Source of the DNA: Hyaloscypha bicolor E
Taxonomy: Eukaryota; Ascomycota; Leotiomycetes; Helotiales; Hyaloscyphaceae
Direction of reading: 5' to 3'
Length of the DNA: 64,000 bases
Assembly (NCBI RefSeq): GCF_002865645.1
Contig: NW_020194625.1
Coordinates: forward strand, 226,180-290,179
The notes beneath the pieces were generated by a model. That model searched no databases and had not been told where the DNA came from. It saw only the letters and a list, made by a program, of their open reading frames with translations. Every line of letters begins with the position of its first letter. Position 1 is the stretch's first letter. Below, one piece after another: positions 23,837 through 38,066 of the stretch. Position numbers and translations under genes: made by a program.

Positions 23837-24025
23837 CTAATAGAGGTATATTATATTAATTATTAGGTATTTCTTTCGAATAGTATTTAATTTAATAAGG
23901 TATTTATATAATAATTTCGAATTCGTACAGATAACTAGTAGTAATTCTATTTCCAGTATTCTATTAATTATGGATTTGACTAAAGTATCTATATTAAAAC
24001 CGTAAGCCATACTATAGAGTTCCAA
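23837..24025 (-). pseudogene. Ty1/copia RNase H domain relic
   Basis: Sixty-two open codons contain ELYSMAYGFNIDT and LVICTNSKLLYKYLIKL, a decayed match to the copia RNase H block in which the TDSKSL motif is expected. Asp appears as Asn here, as G-to-A mutation would produce. It lies about 450 bp from the element's 3' LTR, where RNase H belongs in copia elements. Confidence 0.7.
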
Positions 24026-27000
24026 AGCTAGAATACTTCTAGTAACTTTCTTGTATTTAATAGAGAACTAGTAAATAATATTAGTATATCTAGTTCTATT
24101 TACTAGAACTAGAATATATCCGATTTAAAAAGAGAGATCTCTATTATTTATAAATAAAATATCTATAAAAACGATTAAATATAAAGACTTCTTTACTAGT
24201 TTTATGAATCTTAGTCCTCTAGTAGTATTCTCAATTTGCTATTAAATGTATTTATTAAATATCTTTATATTAGTTTCCGAGGGTTTAATAGTTTAAATAA
24301 TAATTAATAGATTATATAAAGCTTCTAGTTATTAGACTAATATAATATATACTTCTCTAATATATTAGATAATATATTAGTTCTTAATAGAGAGATTTTA
24401 ACAAATAGTACCTCTATTACTTATAGTAGTAGTATTCTTTATAGAAACGATTCGGAGGTTTTTATACTAGTATTTCTATATAAGAGTAATTCTAGTAATA
24501 TCTATACAGATAATACTTCTATTAAACTTGAGATTATAGTTAAAAGTAAGAGATTTATATTCCTTAGCCAAAAACTTAGCCTTATAAAGCTTTAGTTATT
24601 CTGTTTTTATAAAATTATTAGTTTTAATAAATAAGGTATTATTAGTTTAAAGGCTAATAATTCCGAAGGGTTACTTGCTATAGAATAGGCAAAGGTTATA
24701 AGTCGACTATTCTATAGAGAGCTTATTAATATAATAGGAATAGTAAGTCTTAAACTAGTAGTTCCTAGCTTCCGGTATACTATATAGTAGTTTTATAACC
24801 TTTAAAACAGAATCGTCCTTTAGATTCAGTTCTCTAGTAAGCTTATAGAGTAGATTAATATAAAAATTATAATTAAGTAAGGTTATTAATTAGATATAAG
24901 CTTATAAGATATTATATAAATATAATTCCGTAGTATTTATTATTATAGTAGTAATACTAAAGATAATTCTCTAGCTAATATATTAGATAGTAGGTAATTA
25001 TATTAATATTATATATTTCTTACTATTATTATAAGCTTAAATAACCAGTTTCAACTTCTTAAGCTCTTTCTCTATACCCTTATTCTTAATCTCGTTAATA
25101 AACCGGAAGTTGAAAATATATATCTTTTTTAGTACCTGAGATCTAGAAATAACTTCAAATATATCCTTTTCTAGAAGGCTAGTAACTTCAACTTAACGGG
25201 AGTTCTTATATAGGTTATTATCCTATAGAAATATTATAAAATCCGGGTTTTTATAAGGGTATCCTCTATTATATTTTAGTAGAATAGTAGAAGGAATTAT
25301 ACCTATATTATCTTTGGCTTTACTATTAGGTTTAGGAATAGGTTCAGATTCAGAGCCATTAGTAATAACCTTAATATCTCCTATATAAAAGGGCTTTATA
25401 GAAGTTAAACGGAAGGTGGTATTACTATATAATAAAGCTAGTATATAGTTCTTCCTATTAATAGCTATTAGCTTATATAGTCTATTCCAACTACTAGATT
25501 AACCGGTATTTCCTTTATACTAAATAAGAATATTCGAATTCAGAGGTAGTTTATAGATATTAGTAGTACTAGGACTATTTCGGGTATTTAAAGCATTTAT
25601 AATTTAATATCTAGCTTAAAGCTTCTGAATTTCTATTATTACCTTTTTAAATACCGCCGATTACTATAATATAGTAGGTAATAAGGTATTATATTCGGTT
25701 ATTCGAAATAAAGTACTATAAACCAAAAGGGTTAAAATAATACTATTAGGTTCTATAGAATTATTAATAGCCTTAAAAGCTATTTGGAATATGGTATTCT
25801 TATTAATTCTATTAATTTCGGCTATAATAATAAGATAGATATATTGGATTAGGCTATAGTAGTATTTTATAATTCTAATAGAATTATAAGCTTCTATAGG
25901 AACGATCTTAACCTTAGTTCCTATAGTATTTGCAAGCTAAATAAACTTCTTACTAGTAAACTACTTTCTAGTATCTGCTATAATCTAATTAAAAGGGCCT
26001 AAATAGTTATTAATCCAGTATTATTTAAGTATATTCCAGATATATATTATACTAATATTCTAGAGCTATTAGCCGGCTTAATATTAAATACCTTTATTAA
26101 TAATATAGAGTATAGGATTACCGGAAATATAGAAAATATTAATAATAATAGAATAGTTAAAGCTAGTATTATTTCTTAGATTAAACTTAAATTATTCGGG
26201 TAATTAGTTATATTTCTGGTATTATTTATAATATTTTATAAAGTATTTAAGGGCTTCTATATTAATATTATAGCCTGTTTATTCTAGTATATTTCGGAGC
26301 TTACTAATAGATAGATAACCAAAACAATAGTATAGATATTATAATTCGACCTCTATAAGAAAATAGAAGTTATAAATAAAGAATTCGGAAATGAAATCTT
26401 ATAGTATAGTATTTTAAAGCAGGAAAGAGTATTTGAAACATTATATTATAGGTATATATTTTCCGGTAGAAGTAATAAAATAATTAGTAGGATTATTAAA
26501 GTAGACCTCTAGCTTATTTATATTAGCCAAGCTAAGTAAAAATGGAATTTTTAAAGATATAATATAGAATTATATTTATCTAATTAGTATATTTACTATT
26601 ATAGATCTAATAGAAGATATAGATCTAATACTAAACTAGATATTAACTTGACCTTTAGTAGTTTTATTAAATTCGATATTATTATTAGTTTACTAGAGAG
26701 CTTGGAATTAGTTAGAACTAGTAGTTGAGTATCTGGAGGCTCCGGTATTAATTACGACTCTATAAAAGTAGTAAGTATTATATCTTAATATACTATTAAC
26801 TCTAAAAGTCTGGATATCTTTTATTAAGGATTTAATAAGTTCCAAGGTATAGTTTTTATCTATTATCTAATATATAAAGGAAAAGGAAATAAGGTTATTT
26901 ATAAGAGTATTAGCTATAGTTATTAGTAGAATAGAAGTAGTAAGAGTAGCTAAAAAGCTCTTAACTGAAGTAAAATAGGAATCTGGATAATATTCCTCTT

Positions 27001-29192
27001 TTTTATTCGTTTCTACTAATAAAGCCTTAAAAGTATTATTTACTAGTTTATCCTTACTATTCTTATTACCCTCTTTGTCTTTGGCTTTGGTAATATACTA
27101 TATATAAGTACTACTAAAGTATTTATTAAAGTTATAGATATTTCGGGATCTAAACTAATAGATATTTCTATTTTTAAATCGAGTCTTCTTAGTCTCTTAT
27201 TTCTCTAGTATATACTTTTATAAATAGTATTCGGGTTTCTTATATATAAAATATAATTTCGGAGTATAATTATTATAATTATAGGACTTGAAATAGTTAT
27301 TATAGGTTCCGAAGTTATAGCTGGGTCCGTATTAATAATTTCCGGAGGGATAATAGTTTAAAGGATTTTAAGAATAGTATTATTAATTAGTAAAAAAGGT
27401 TTCGGGATTGGCTTATTATTTATTCTTATATATAGTAATAGACGACTGGAGCTTATTAATAAACTAGCCGAGATTTATAAGAGGATCTGAGATTATATAT
27501 CTATATATCCAGAAGCTTTAGTAAGAGGTAATAATTTTATTATAAAAGAATTTGGTATTTTATAAATTGGATATAAAACTATACTATAATTAATATAGTT
27601 TATTAATTAGTAGTTAAATAGTTTCAAATATTGTCTTTTCCGGAAATTTAGCCATTATAGAAGCTAATATAGTAGTATTCTACTTATCTAAATTCCGATA
27701 TTTAAATCCAGGGCTTTTAAAAAAGCTATAGATATTAATATAAGCCTCTTTATATATATATTAAAAGAGCTAGTTACTATAGAAGTAGTTTTGAGCTAGT
27801 TCTTTTAATATAATAGGAAAAGCTCGTATTAGTACCTCTTATAAAAGCTTTATATATTAGTAGATATTAAGGAAAATAGTAAGTTTATAGTTAAAATTAC
27901 TATTAGATCTATTATACTTTTGTTTTTTAGTATAGATCTTAGTAACTTTTCTAATAAGTCTTATAATTAAAGAAAATTAGAAGTTATTCGGATATAATTA
28001 TAATAGTAGTAATAATAGGAATATATTATTTATTTCTAGAACTTCTATATTAATATATAAATCTAATAGAAATATAGGATATAATAGTAGAGAGAATAGT
28101 AGAAGAGGTAATAGTAGTATAGGAATATTAAAGATAATAGGTTCTAGGCATTTGTTTTTTATAAGAGTAATAAAGCCTAATAAGATTAGTCTTTTAATAA
28201 GGTCTGGTCCGGCTACTAATATATCCTCGTTTGACTATATATACTATTTATTCTCCTTTATAATAGTATATAGGGTATTTATAATAGTATTAGTACTACT
28301 ATTCTATTATATAAATATATTACTATACTAAAAGGTTTTATATAGATATAGTATTTCCGGGAGTTCGAATTTATTAAAGTTCCCTTAGTAGATAAAGTTC
28401 TTAAAGTTATATCTAAATAGCTCCCAAAGGTTATTATTAACTATTTTATAGAGAATATATTAAAATAGCTTAGTATTTAAGAACTTAGTTATCTCGTCTG
28501 CCTTAGTAGAGTTTAGGTTAATTCTATATCTCTACTTTCTTACTAATTCCTTGAAATTATTATTATCTATAGAATAATCGGATTAAATAGATCTAATAAA
28601 GGAATCGTCTACTATAATATATTCTACTATTATATATTTCATAGACTCGTATTTAATTCGAGGTATAATAATTCGTAAAAAGAATAGATTTATAAAATAG
28701 ATAGTTTATAAAATAGGTGATTTATAGTAGGTATTATATTTGAGGTAAAAATTTCATCTATAATAAGAAATTTAGGAAGTGAAATTTAAGGAATAAAATA
28801 TTGAGATTCCGGAAGGACTTAATAGTTCTAAAACTCAAGAGCCCTAGAGGCTTAAAAGAAGGTAGTTTTTGAAAGGGTTTTATAGGAGTTAAATAGAAAT
28901 AGAATAGAATAATTAAATGGCTAACCATTTTAGTACTTAGTAAGATTAAGTACCCTTTTTATCTATATAACCGAATTATAGATAATAGAACTAATAGATA
29001 TTTCTCTCTTTAATATAGTATAATTGGGCCTTAGTAAGATTAAGTATCTTTCCTGCCTATATAACCGAATTACAGATAATAGAATTAATAATTATTCCCT
29101 CTTTAACTGGAATAATGGCTTTATCCCTAAGTAATCGAATCTTAGGTAAGTATAGCTTAATTCTTCCTGATCTATAAGTACTAACTAATTAG

Positions 29193-29503
29193 TATTAGTT
29201 TACTAGTAATATATAGTACTATTATATAGGTATAGAAGTACTATTTATATAAGGTTAGTAAAGTTATTATTCAGAAATAGGGATTATAGTATTATAGTAT
29301 TAATATATAATCCCTAAATCTGCTAAGCCTAAAGGGGTCTAGTCTACTAGTCGAGTTACTAATGGGATATAAGGTTATATAACCATGTCCTGTATCCTAT
29401 ATCCTATTATTTATATCCTGTTACCTATATTCCATTACTTATATCTCGTATCCCGTATCCCATAACTATATATATAACTCCCAAAGGAATAACTATACTA
29501 ATA
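29193..29503 (-). repeat. Copia LTR (element 5' end)
   Basis: 311 bp, the partner of 23074-23384. It keeps somewhat more C and G, for example in GGGATATAAGG and CATGTCCTG, than the other LTR. Confidence 0.85.
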
Positions 29504-29979
29504 ATTAGTAAATTATAACTAATTATTATCTTATCTAGTTTTAAGTTAGTAAACTAAAACTAACTATTATTTTTTCTTATTTTAAATTAGTAGACTATTA
29601 CTAATTCTTTCTATACTAGAGAAAAGAGCTAGTTCTTTTATTCTTATTAGTATTAAGAGAATATTATCTGCTCTAGTTAAGGATTAGGCTCCGAAATTAA
29701 CCGGGTTATAGAAAATAATATCTTTCTTTTTTTATATTAGTAGAGAACTAATTACTAAAAGAGAAATATTATTTGCTTTAGTTAAGAGTCAGGCTTCAAA
29801 ATTAACTAGGTTATAGAGGATATTATACTTTTAGTTAAGCTCTCTAGTTCTTTATAATTTAAGGAGATTATTAAATATTAAAAGTAGTATTCTATTTTTG
29901 CTTTCTAAGAATAAATACAGGTTCTTTACTAGAAGTATTATATTGCCTCTATAAGCCAAGTCAAATAAGCTTAGTATTA

Positions 29980-30184
29980 TATAATAGCGGAATTAATATA
30001 ATAGTTAAAGGCTTAAAGTTTAAAGAATCTTATATATTAGAAAATACTAAGCTATGAAATAAAATAAGAAGAATGCCTTAACTTTTAGTATTATTTTATC
30101 TAAGTAATTCCGGCTTAGCTTTATTTTGTATTTATTTCTAATATCCTGTTCTTGGTAGATTATACCCTTATACTAGCTATTATA
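29980..30184 (-). repeat. LTR (element 5' LTR) of the gypsy element, heavily RIP-mutated
   Basis: 205 bp starting TATAATAGC and ending GCTATTATA. It aligns end to end with 15542-15746, mostly by C-to-T and G-to-A substitutions. Confidence 0.85.
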
Positions 30185-31279
30185 TAGAGAGTAAGTAAGA
30201 GTTTAAAAGAGAAAGATAAGGCAAGAAATAAATAAAGTAGATAGAAAGGAAGAATTAGAAAAGAAAGAAAAGGAAAGAGAAAGAAAAAGAATAAGTTAAA
30301 GAATAGGCTTATAGACTAGTAAAGTAGTAAAAAGAGATATATATAGATAAATATAAATATAATAATTATTATTAGCTTTAATTTCAGAGCAAGTAAGGCT
30401 TAGAAGAGCTTAATAGATAAGAAAGAAAGCTTTACAGGCTTATAAGATAGCTAGAAAAGGTTTCCGGATAAGAATAAGGCTTAAAGGAGCTTATAAAAGG
30501 AAAAGAGACCCCCTATAAATAAAAGTAAAGCTTGAAAGAGCTTGTAAATAGAAAGGAAAAGCTTTACGAATAAGAATAAGGCTTAAAAGAACTTATAAAA
30601 AAGCCGAAAGATCTATAAAAATAATATTACTTTTCTTATAATTAAAAAAAGCTTTTAAAAAAAACTAATTTCTCGTATATTTATATATTATATTAGTATA
30701 AGATTATAAGTATAATATAGCTATATTTAAGAAAAGAAAAAAAGGAAATTATATAAGAGAAAGAGCTTAATAAATAAAAGTAAAGCTTAAAAGAACTTAT
30801 AAAATAAAAGAAAAAAGCTTTATAAATAAAAGTAAAATTTAAAAAAGCTTATAAAAAATAATAAAGAGCTTTATATTTAAAGAAGAAGTTATATAATTCT
30901 TTTAATTTCGAATTGAGATTAGAGCAAAATTAAAGACTAGCCTTTATTATAAGCCAGGCCTTTAATATAAAGAAAACTAGTAATTCTTAATATAAAAATA
31001 ATTTATTAAAAAGAAAAGCTAAAAGCAAGCCCTGATTTCCTAGAAAATAAAGAAGTATAATTATATAAATATAAGCTTATAGGATCTAATATAAATATAA
31101 TATATTAAATATAAAAACCGGGTCTTAATTTATTATAGTTCGAAAGCTTATATAAAGCTATTAAACTTTAATTTTAATAAAGTAATTTTAATCTTATTAT
31201 TAATCTAATAATTAAGAAAATAAATGCTTATATACTAAAATCTTAAAATAAATCTGGTTTTTATATATAAATAAATATT

Positions 31280-31383
31280 AATATATTATAAAAAATATAT
31301 ATTATAAAAAATATATATTATAAAAAATATATATTATAAAAAATATATATTATAAAAAATATATATTATAAAAAATATATATA
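31280..31383. repeat. 16-bp minisatellite
   Basis: About 6.5 tandem copies of TATATATTATAAAAAA. Confidence 0.9.
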
Positions 31384-31436
31384 TTTATTTTATTTATTTT
31401 ATTTAAAACTAATTAATAAATATATTTATATTTATA

Positions 31437-31559
31437 TAATAATAATTAAAATAATAATAATTAAAATAATAATAATTAAAATAATAATAATTAAAATAAT
31501 AATAATTAAAATAATAATAATTAAAATAATAATAATTAAAATAATAATAATTAAAATAA
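31437..31559. repeat. 15-bp minisatellite
   Basis: Eight tandem copies of AATAATAATTAAAAT with almost no variation, which contrasts with the mutated surroundings and suggests recent expansion. Confidence 0.9.
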
Positions 31560-31874
31560 ATAAGAATCTAAATAATAAGAAATTATAATTTAATAAATAA
31601 TACTTTAATTATTAATTTTAATTTATAAACTAATATCCGATTTCTTTAAATAAGGCTACTTTTACTAGATATATTTAAATTAATACTGAAATTCCTCGGA
31701 AATAGCTTAAAGATATATTAAAGAATATTTGAAACCGAGGCCCGAAAACTAGTATTATTTCTTTATTTAATAAAATATAATTTATACTAGTAAAAGGGCC
31801 TATTTAAACTAAATTAGAAAGTTTTATATAACTCATTTAGTATAATATTATTTAAATAAAATCGCGGTTAGTAT

Positions 31875-32149
31875 TATTATATATATAATATTTAGGGCTT
31901 AAAAAGTAAAGTAAAAGGTCTCTTATAAAAATAATTCAAAGTTAAAAAAAAAGAAACTAGAATATAAAAGGCTATAAAAGAATATATATATCCTATAATA
32001 TACTAGTTTTAAAGGAGCTAGTTTTTTTTAAATATTTTTAGTATATTTCAAATATATTTCTTTAATAAAGTAGCTATATTATATATATCTAGAAGATATC
32101 TAATATTTAATTAAATATTTTAAATACTAAATATCTGGAAATTATAATA
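31875..32149 (-). repeat. LTR (element 3' end) of the second gypsy element
   Basis: 275 bp. It shares the block from AGGGCTTAAAAAG to ATCTGGAAATTATAATA with 38750-39022, and the first part of 44194-44521. Confidence 0.85.
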
Positions 32150-34039
32150 TTACTTTTTTCTTTAAAATAAGCTTATTTCCGAGCTTTATAAAAGCTATTA
32201 ATTTATCTAATTTCATATTATTCTTTTTTCTAAAATAAATTAATATTTCTATATAATTCTAGATAAATATTATTTTTTATATAATTTAGCTAATATTATA
32301 GGTTTTATAAAGATTCTAATATATTAATATTATTATTATAGAAGTTTTATAAAACTAGGAAACTATTATTTAATACTAAAACTAGATATTATATTAGATT
32401 TTTATTTTAACTAATTTACTAAATTCTATACTTTAGCTTATTTTTTACTAGTCTAATTATAATAACCCGTTTAATATAATACTTTTATTTATTATTTTCT
32501 AGTATTAATAAAAGTAGTTCCGGATTTATATAACTTAATAAAGAATTCTAAAAGTCTTTTTATAATTTCTTTATATAAAAAACTAAATATATCTTTATGG
32601 TTTCTAGTAGCTTTAGAAGAAATAAGTAATTATATTATTCTAGAATCTTAAATAGGCCCTTTATTTAGTTCCCTAGCTTTTAGCTTAAATAATTAGATTT
32701 CTAGTATTTTATAATAACTTATATTTTATTTTCGATTTTGAAATTAATTAAATAGTAATATTTATTAGCTTATATTATATATTATTTCTATATTTACTTT
32801 ATATAACTTTAAATAAATTACTATAATTTATATAATTAATTTACTAATACTTTAGTTTTATTTCTATTTAGCTTTTTTTTATAAAATAAACTAGCTTTAA
32901 TAAAAAAGTTCTAGTTTAGAGAAATATAAAGCTTATAGTCTTTTTTAATTATAAATAGAAACTAGCTAATAGTTTTATACTAAAGAATGGCTTATTAATA
33001 ATTAATTATAGTAATTTATTTATTCTAATTATTTTTATAATAATTAATATATAAATATAATCTCTAATTAAAATACTAATTAAAATTTTTGTTTATTTAG
33101 TTATTTAAAAGTAATTAGCTATTAAGAGCTTAAGCTTTATACTAATTCTTATATAGAATTTATTTTAAAAATCGAATATAAATTAAAGCTCCTAATCTAA
33201 TATAATTATTTCTAAAATATCTATTTAATATATTATATAAAATAAAAATAAAAATATTAGCTATTTAATTATAATTATATCTTATATAAGAATTATAATT
33301 AAATACTTAAATAAATAATTTATAAATATAATAACTATATTATAGTCTGATTTATTTTCTAAATAATTCTTAAAATTTATAGTAATTAGAAATTAGAAAA
33401 AAATAAAATAAACTAGGCTTTTTATTTTTAGATATATATAATTTCTTATAAATATAATAATTACTATAATATTAATTAATATTCTTGCCTATAAATAGCT
33501 AGTAATATTATTTCTTTAATAGCTAATAAAGCTTTATATATTTAGAATATTTGAAAAAGAATTTATTATATATTTTATAAATTAAAATAATTTATAAAAA
33601 TAGTCCGGGAATTATTTCGTTTTCTATAATATAAAGTTTTTTATAATATAAAAAAAGGCTATTATATATAGCTTTTCTAGATTTAGTAATATATAATTAT
33701 TTTATAGAATTTTATTTATAAGTTATAAGCTATTATATTTAATAAAAGCTTTTAATAATACTTTTATAAAAGTAATTATAATAGAGTTTACTAATAAAGC
33801 TTTTAAGAAAATACTTTTTTCTAGGAAAATTATACTTCTAATAAAAATATATTTCTTTAGAAAGTCTTTAATATATATTTGATTTTTAGAATTAAATTCC
33901 GAATTAAATAAACTAACTTTATAAAGTATTACTATAAGCTATAAATTATAGATAATTTCCGAGTTAATTTTATTTCTAGAGAAAAGTATTTAAGTTTATA
34001 ACTTTTTCTTAATCTGGCTTTAAATATTTATTTTATTTT

Positions 34040-34134
34040 ATTTATTTTTATAATAAAGTATTTATTTTTATAATAAAGTATTTATTTTTATAATAAAGTA
34101 TTTATTTTTATAATAAAGTATTTATTTTTATAAA
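34040..34134. repeat. 20-bp minisatellite
   Basis: Nearly five tandem copies of TATTTATTTTTATAATAAAG within the gypsy element. Confidence 0.9.
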
Positions 34135-34939
34135 GTGCATTATTTATGTTTTTAGTAATAACGTATTTATTTTTATTAATAACAGCTATTTATGTTTTAT
34201 TAATAAAGCTATTTATTTATTTATTTAATTTTCCAGAAGTTTAATATATAAGCTTAAAATAATAGTAAAATAAGAGCTTTAGCTTATCTAGCTTATTAAA
34301 AAGAAAGCTTTTTAATAGTTATAAAATACTTTAAAAATAATAATTAGAAATAAATCTTTAAAAAGAAGTATTTAAAGCCTTTTAATTTAGTTTTCCTATT
34401 TCTTCTAATATTTATATTATAATAAGTATTTCTTTTATATATATATTATTTATAATTAAGTTTTTTTTAGAAATATAATTTTTAGGAAATTTTATTTAAA
34501 CTATTTAGAATATTTAAGGGCGCTATTTCTGGTTTTTATTAACAAAGGATAACAGTTTGTAATTACTTTTTTAAATATATTGTAGTTTCTATTTATTATA
34601 AATAAACTCTAAAATTCTAGTATTATAATATTAAATATAGAAATTTTTAGGCTTCTTAGATAATAAAAAGCCTTTTAATGATTATTTAGAGTTATTTAAA
34701 AGGGAAATATCTTTTTTATAAATAAAATAAAGATCTAATAATTCATTTTACTTTTTAATAAAAGTATTATAAAGGTTATAAAACGTTAAAAAAGAATTAT
34801 ATACTTTTAATTATTTTTAGGAATTACTAGTTATATATTACTTTAATTTTATTAGAATTTATTTTAATATTAGATATAAAAATAATAAAGCCTAAATATT
34901 TTATATATATAATTTTAAATTCCGATTTCTTAATATTTA

Positions 34940-35250
34940 TTTAAAGGCCGGCAAGATATAAGAAATCTAATACTTTTTATATATATTATTTGTATTTTAT
35001 TAGATTCTTTAAATAAATTAAAATATTATTAAAATATATTATATAAAAGTTATTTAAATACTTAAAAAATATATTATTTATATAATATTAATATATAGCC
35101 GGGCTATTTATAAGGCCTTTCTAGAGAATATTATATTTATATATTCTATAATAGATATAGAATATTATTAGTTTCTAAAAGTCCGGATTTATAACTATAT
35201 AATAGAAAGCTTAGTAGATATCTAATTTAATATAGATCTTGGCTTTAAAT
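34940..35250 (-). pseudogene. Gypsy reverse transcriptase relic
   Basis: Minus-strand translation reads AKIYIKLDIY, AFYYIVI, then KGLINSPAIY and YFNNILIY in order. These match, through C-to-T/G-to-A changes, the gypsy RT blocks KLDIRQAF, GLTNGPATY and the catalytic YLDD motif (now YFNN). Several stops interrupt the frame. The order and spacing are right for RT, so the family call is sound though the gene is dead. Confidence 0.75.
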
Positions 35251-37892
35251 AATTAACTTAAAGTCTTATTTAATAAATAAAAGAAAATATTAATTCTTTC
35301 GAGTAATATTATTTAAATAATAGAAATTAATATAAAAGTATAAACCTCTATTTACTTTCTTTATAAAAAGAATTAATAAAAAAAAGCTTAATTAGTTTTA
35401 ATAAAGCTTTTATTTAGATTATTTTCTAAAAAATACTTGATTTCTAAAAGCTTTTAAATAAACTATTATTAGAGAAATTAGTATCTAATACTTTTAGTTT
35501 CTTTTAGGCCTTTAATCTAAATCTTATAATTATATAATTTATAAAAAGAAAGAATATTAGATTTTTTTTTAAAAAAAAATAGAAATATATTTCTTGAATT
35601 TTAGAAATAATATTCTTTAAAGCTATTAAAGCTTTATTTCTTCCGGTTATTAATTCTCTAGGCCAGAAATAGCTTTTTTTTTCGAGCTTTAAGCTTTTTA
35701 TTAATTTTATAAATAGAGATTTGATTAATAATATTATTTTCTCTTTTAGTTATATAATTAAATATTATAGAAATAAGAATAGCTAGATTTAATATTTATT
35801 TTTTATTAAGAACCTCTTTTTATTTTTTTGGCTTTTATTTAAATATTATATAATTTTTTCTAATTAGTCTAAAAAAATAAAAACTATTTAAAAATAAAAT
35901 GTTATTAATTAGTATCTTTTTAATACTTTTTATTAGATTACCTCTTTAGCTATTATTAAAAAAATACTAATAATATAACCGAATTATATAAATTTAGATT
36001 TTTTTTTGGCTATATAAGCCTATATTTTTTATAATTAATTAGAATATTAATATATATAGCCTATTTTCTATTAAGAATAATATTATAATCTTTAAAATTT
36101 AGAATAATTATAGATATATTAATACTTTATTTATTAATTAGAAATAAAACTTTTATATATTTCTTATTAAACTTAGCTAGCTTTTTATTAAAACTATATA
36201 TAATATAAAATAAAGAAAAGAATTATAGTTTTATTTTTTGAAATTACTTTATAAGCTAAATAAATTTTATATTAATAAAAGTATAATTATTAGTTCTAAT
36301 ATTAATAAGAAAAGAAAACTTAATTCCTAATTTATTTATATTAATAATATAGAATATTATAAAAGTATTTCCTTTTATTAAATAAGTTAAATTAATCTTT
36401 ACTAAATTTATATTATAAGTTCCTAAAATAAAAACTTTCTTTAGAAATACTCGTTTTCTGATTTTATACTAGAATTAGAATTTAAATTCTCTAAATATTT
36501 TACTAGAATAGAAACTAGATATTTTAATAAAATAGAAACTAAGCCTGACTTAATTCTAGAAAGAGCTATCTTAATTTCCTTATTATATTTAACTAGATAA
36601 TAATAAGTATAATAACTAAACTTATTATAATTAAAATATTTAATAATTAAAAAACCTTTAGTTTTTATAAAATATTATTTATATTTATATAAAAATATAT
36701 ATTTAATAAAAGTAATTAATATAGGCTTCTTGGGTTTTTTTTTAGAAATATATTTCTTAGAAATATAAGAAAATATAATACTAGAAATAAACTTGACTAG
36801 AATAGCTTTTATTTTCTTATATTTTTTAGTTTTTTTTATATATAGCCTTAATTTACTAATTATTAATAATATAGTATTAAATAAAATAAATAGTATATAT
36901 ATATATTAATTTCTAAAGCTTTAATAAAAGCTTTATATTTAGTTTATATTTAATATCTTAAAAACTAATATTATTTTCTATAAATAATTATAAGAAAAAA
37001 ATATAGAACTTTTAAAATACTTAATTAGAATATATTTAAAACTTACTAAAATTATAATAAATATTCTATATTTTATTAGAGTTAGAATATAGCTTCTTTA
37101 GATAAGAATATAGCTTTAAGAACTAATAGTATTAATTCGGGCTATTTTTATTTATATAAAAATTAATTAGAATAAAAATATTACTTATAAGTTTACTAGA
37201 AATATAAATAATTTTAAGGTTTTTTAAGAAATATAAATTAGTATTTCTTTATAGCTCATTTTTAACATAAACTAGCTAGTTATTAAAGATAATATAATCT
37301 CTAATAAAGAAATTTAGATTTAGAAATTTAGTAATTCTAGTATTTTTTAAAAAAAGTATAAGATATAAGAAATCCTAAATAGAAATAAATAGAAAATAGT
37401 TCGGAATTCTTTTAAAATAGATTTAAAATAGCCAGAACTATAGAAATAGTAAAAGTAAATAAAATAGTAATAGCTAGAGCTATTATAAACTAATTTACTA
37501 TAATTATATAATATTTAATATTATTTTCGAATTTAATATTATAAAACTTAATATTCTTAAAAAGGCCTTTAGTATTTTTATAACTTGTTTTATATAAAAT
37601 AGTTTTTTTAAAAAATTTCTAGTAATTAGTAATAATTAAATTAATATCTAAAAATAAATAATTAGTTTTCTTAATATAAGACACGTAATAGTAGAGTAAT
37701 ATATAAATAGTTAAGGCAAGTAAACTATAGAATAATACTTATAAATATAACTAATTCCAAGAATTAATTCTAATAAAAGACTAATTAATATCTTTTTCTA
37801 AAGCTAAAAGCATTTCCCTATATATTCTCTAGTATTTAGCCAAGCCTATAAAGTACTTTACTTAACTAGGAAATATAATTCTATATAATTTA

Positions 37893-38066
37893 TATAATTT
37901 CAATTATTTATATAATTTCAATTATTTATATAATTTCAATTATTTATATAATTTCAATTATTTATATAATTTCAAATTTATATAATTTCAATTATTTATA
38001 TAATTTCAATTATTTATATAATTTCAATTATTTATATAATTTCAATTATTTATATAATTTCAATTA
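37893..38066. repeat. 18-bp minisatellite
   Basis: Nearly ten tandem copies of TTTATATAATTTCAATTA, with one shortened copy near 37,975. Confidence 0.9.

Larger units (their letters stand above)
23074..29503 (-). mobile_element. Ty1/copia LTR retrotransposon inserted in the gypsy element
   Basis: Two 311-bp LTRs (23074-23384 and 29193-29503) align along their whole length. They begin TATTAG and end CTAATA, the RIP forms of TGTTAG/CTAACA. A perfect 5-bp duplication ATTAG flanks the element (23069-23073 and 29504-29508). The minus strand near the left LTR carries a copia RNase H relic, so the element reads right to left. At 6,430 bp it has typical copia length. It is a later insertion than the gypsy element it splits. 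Confidence 0.9.
15542..30184 (-). mobile_element. Ty3/gypsy LTR retrotransposon, RIP-degraded, interrupted by a copia element
   Basis: Two 205-bp LTRs in the same orientation (15542-15746 and 29980-30184) begin TGTGACGGC and end GCCGTCACA, or their C-to-T/G-to-A versions. They are flanked by CAGAG (15537-15541) and TAGAG (30185-30189), a 5-bp duplication differing by one transition. A C9 tract at 15750-15758 is the polypurine tract of a minus-strand element. Minus-strand reading near 18,600-18,730 gives a relic of the gypsy integrase zinc-binding region (C..C followed by QRFYK-like and LLPV-like residues). Removing the copia insertion and its duplication leaves about 8.2 kb. No intact ORF remains. 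Confidence 0.88.
30190..31869. repeat. AT-rich, purine-biased spacer with degenerate internal repeats
   Basis: From about 30,350 to 30,880 the plus strand repeats a unit containing AAAGCTT, TAAAAGAACTTATAAA and AATAAAAGTAA at roughly 50-60-bp spacing. This is probably a RIP-eroded tandem array. No LTR or coding motif was recognised, so its origin is unknown. Two minisatellites lie further right. Confidence 0.5.
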
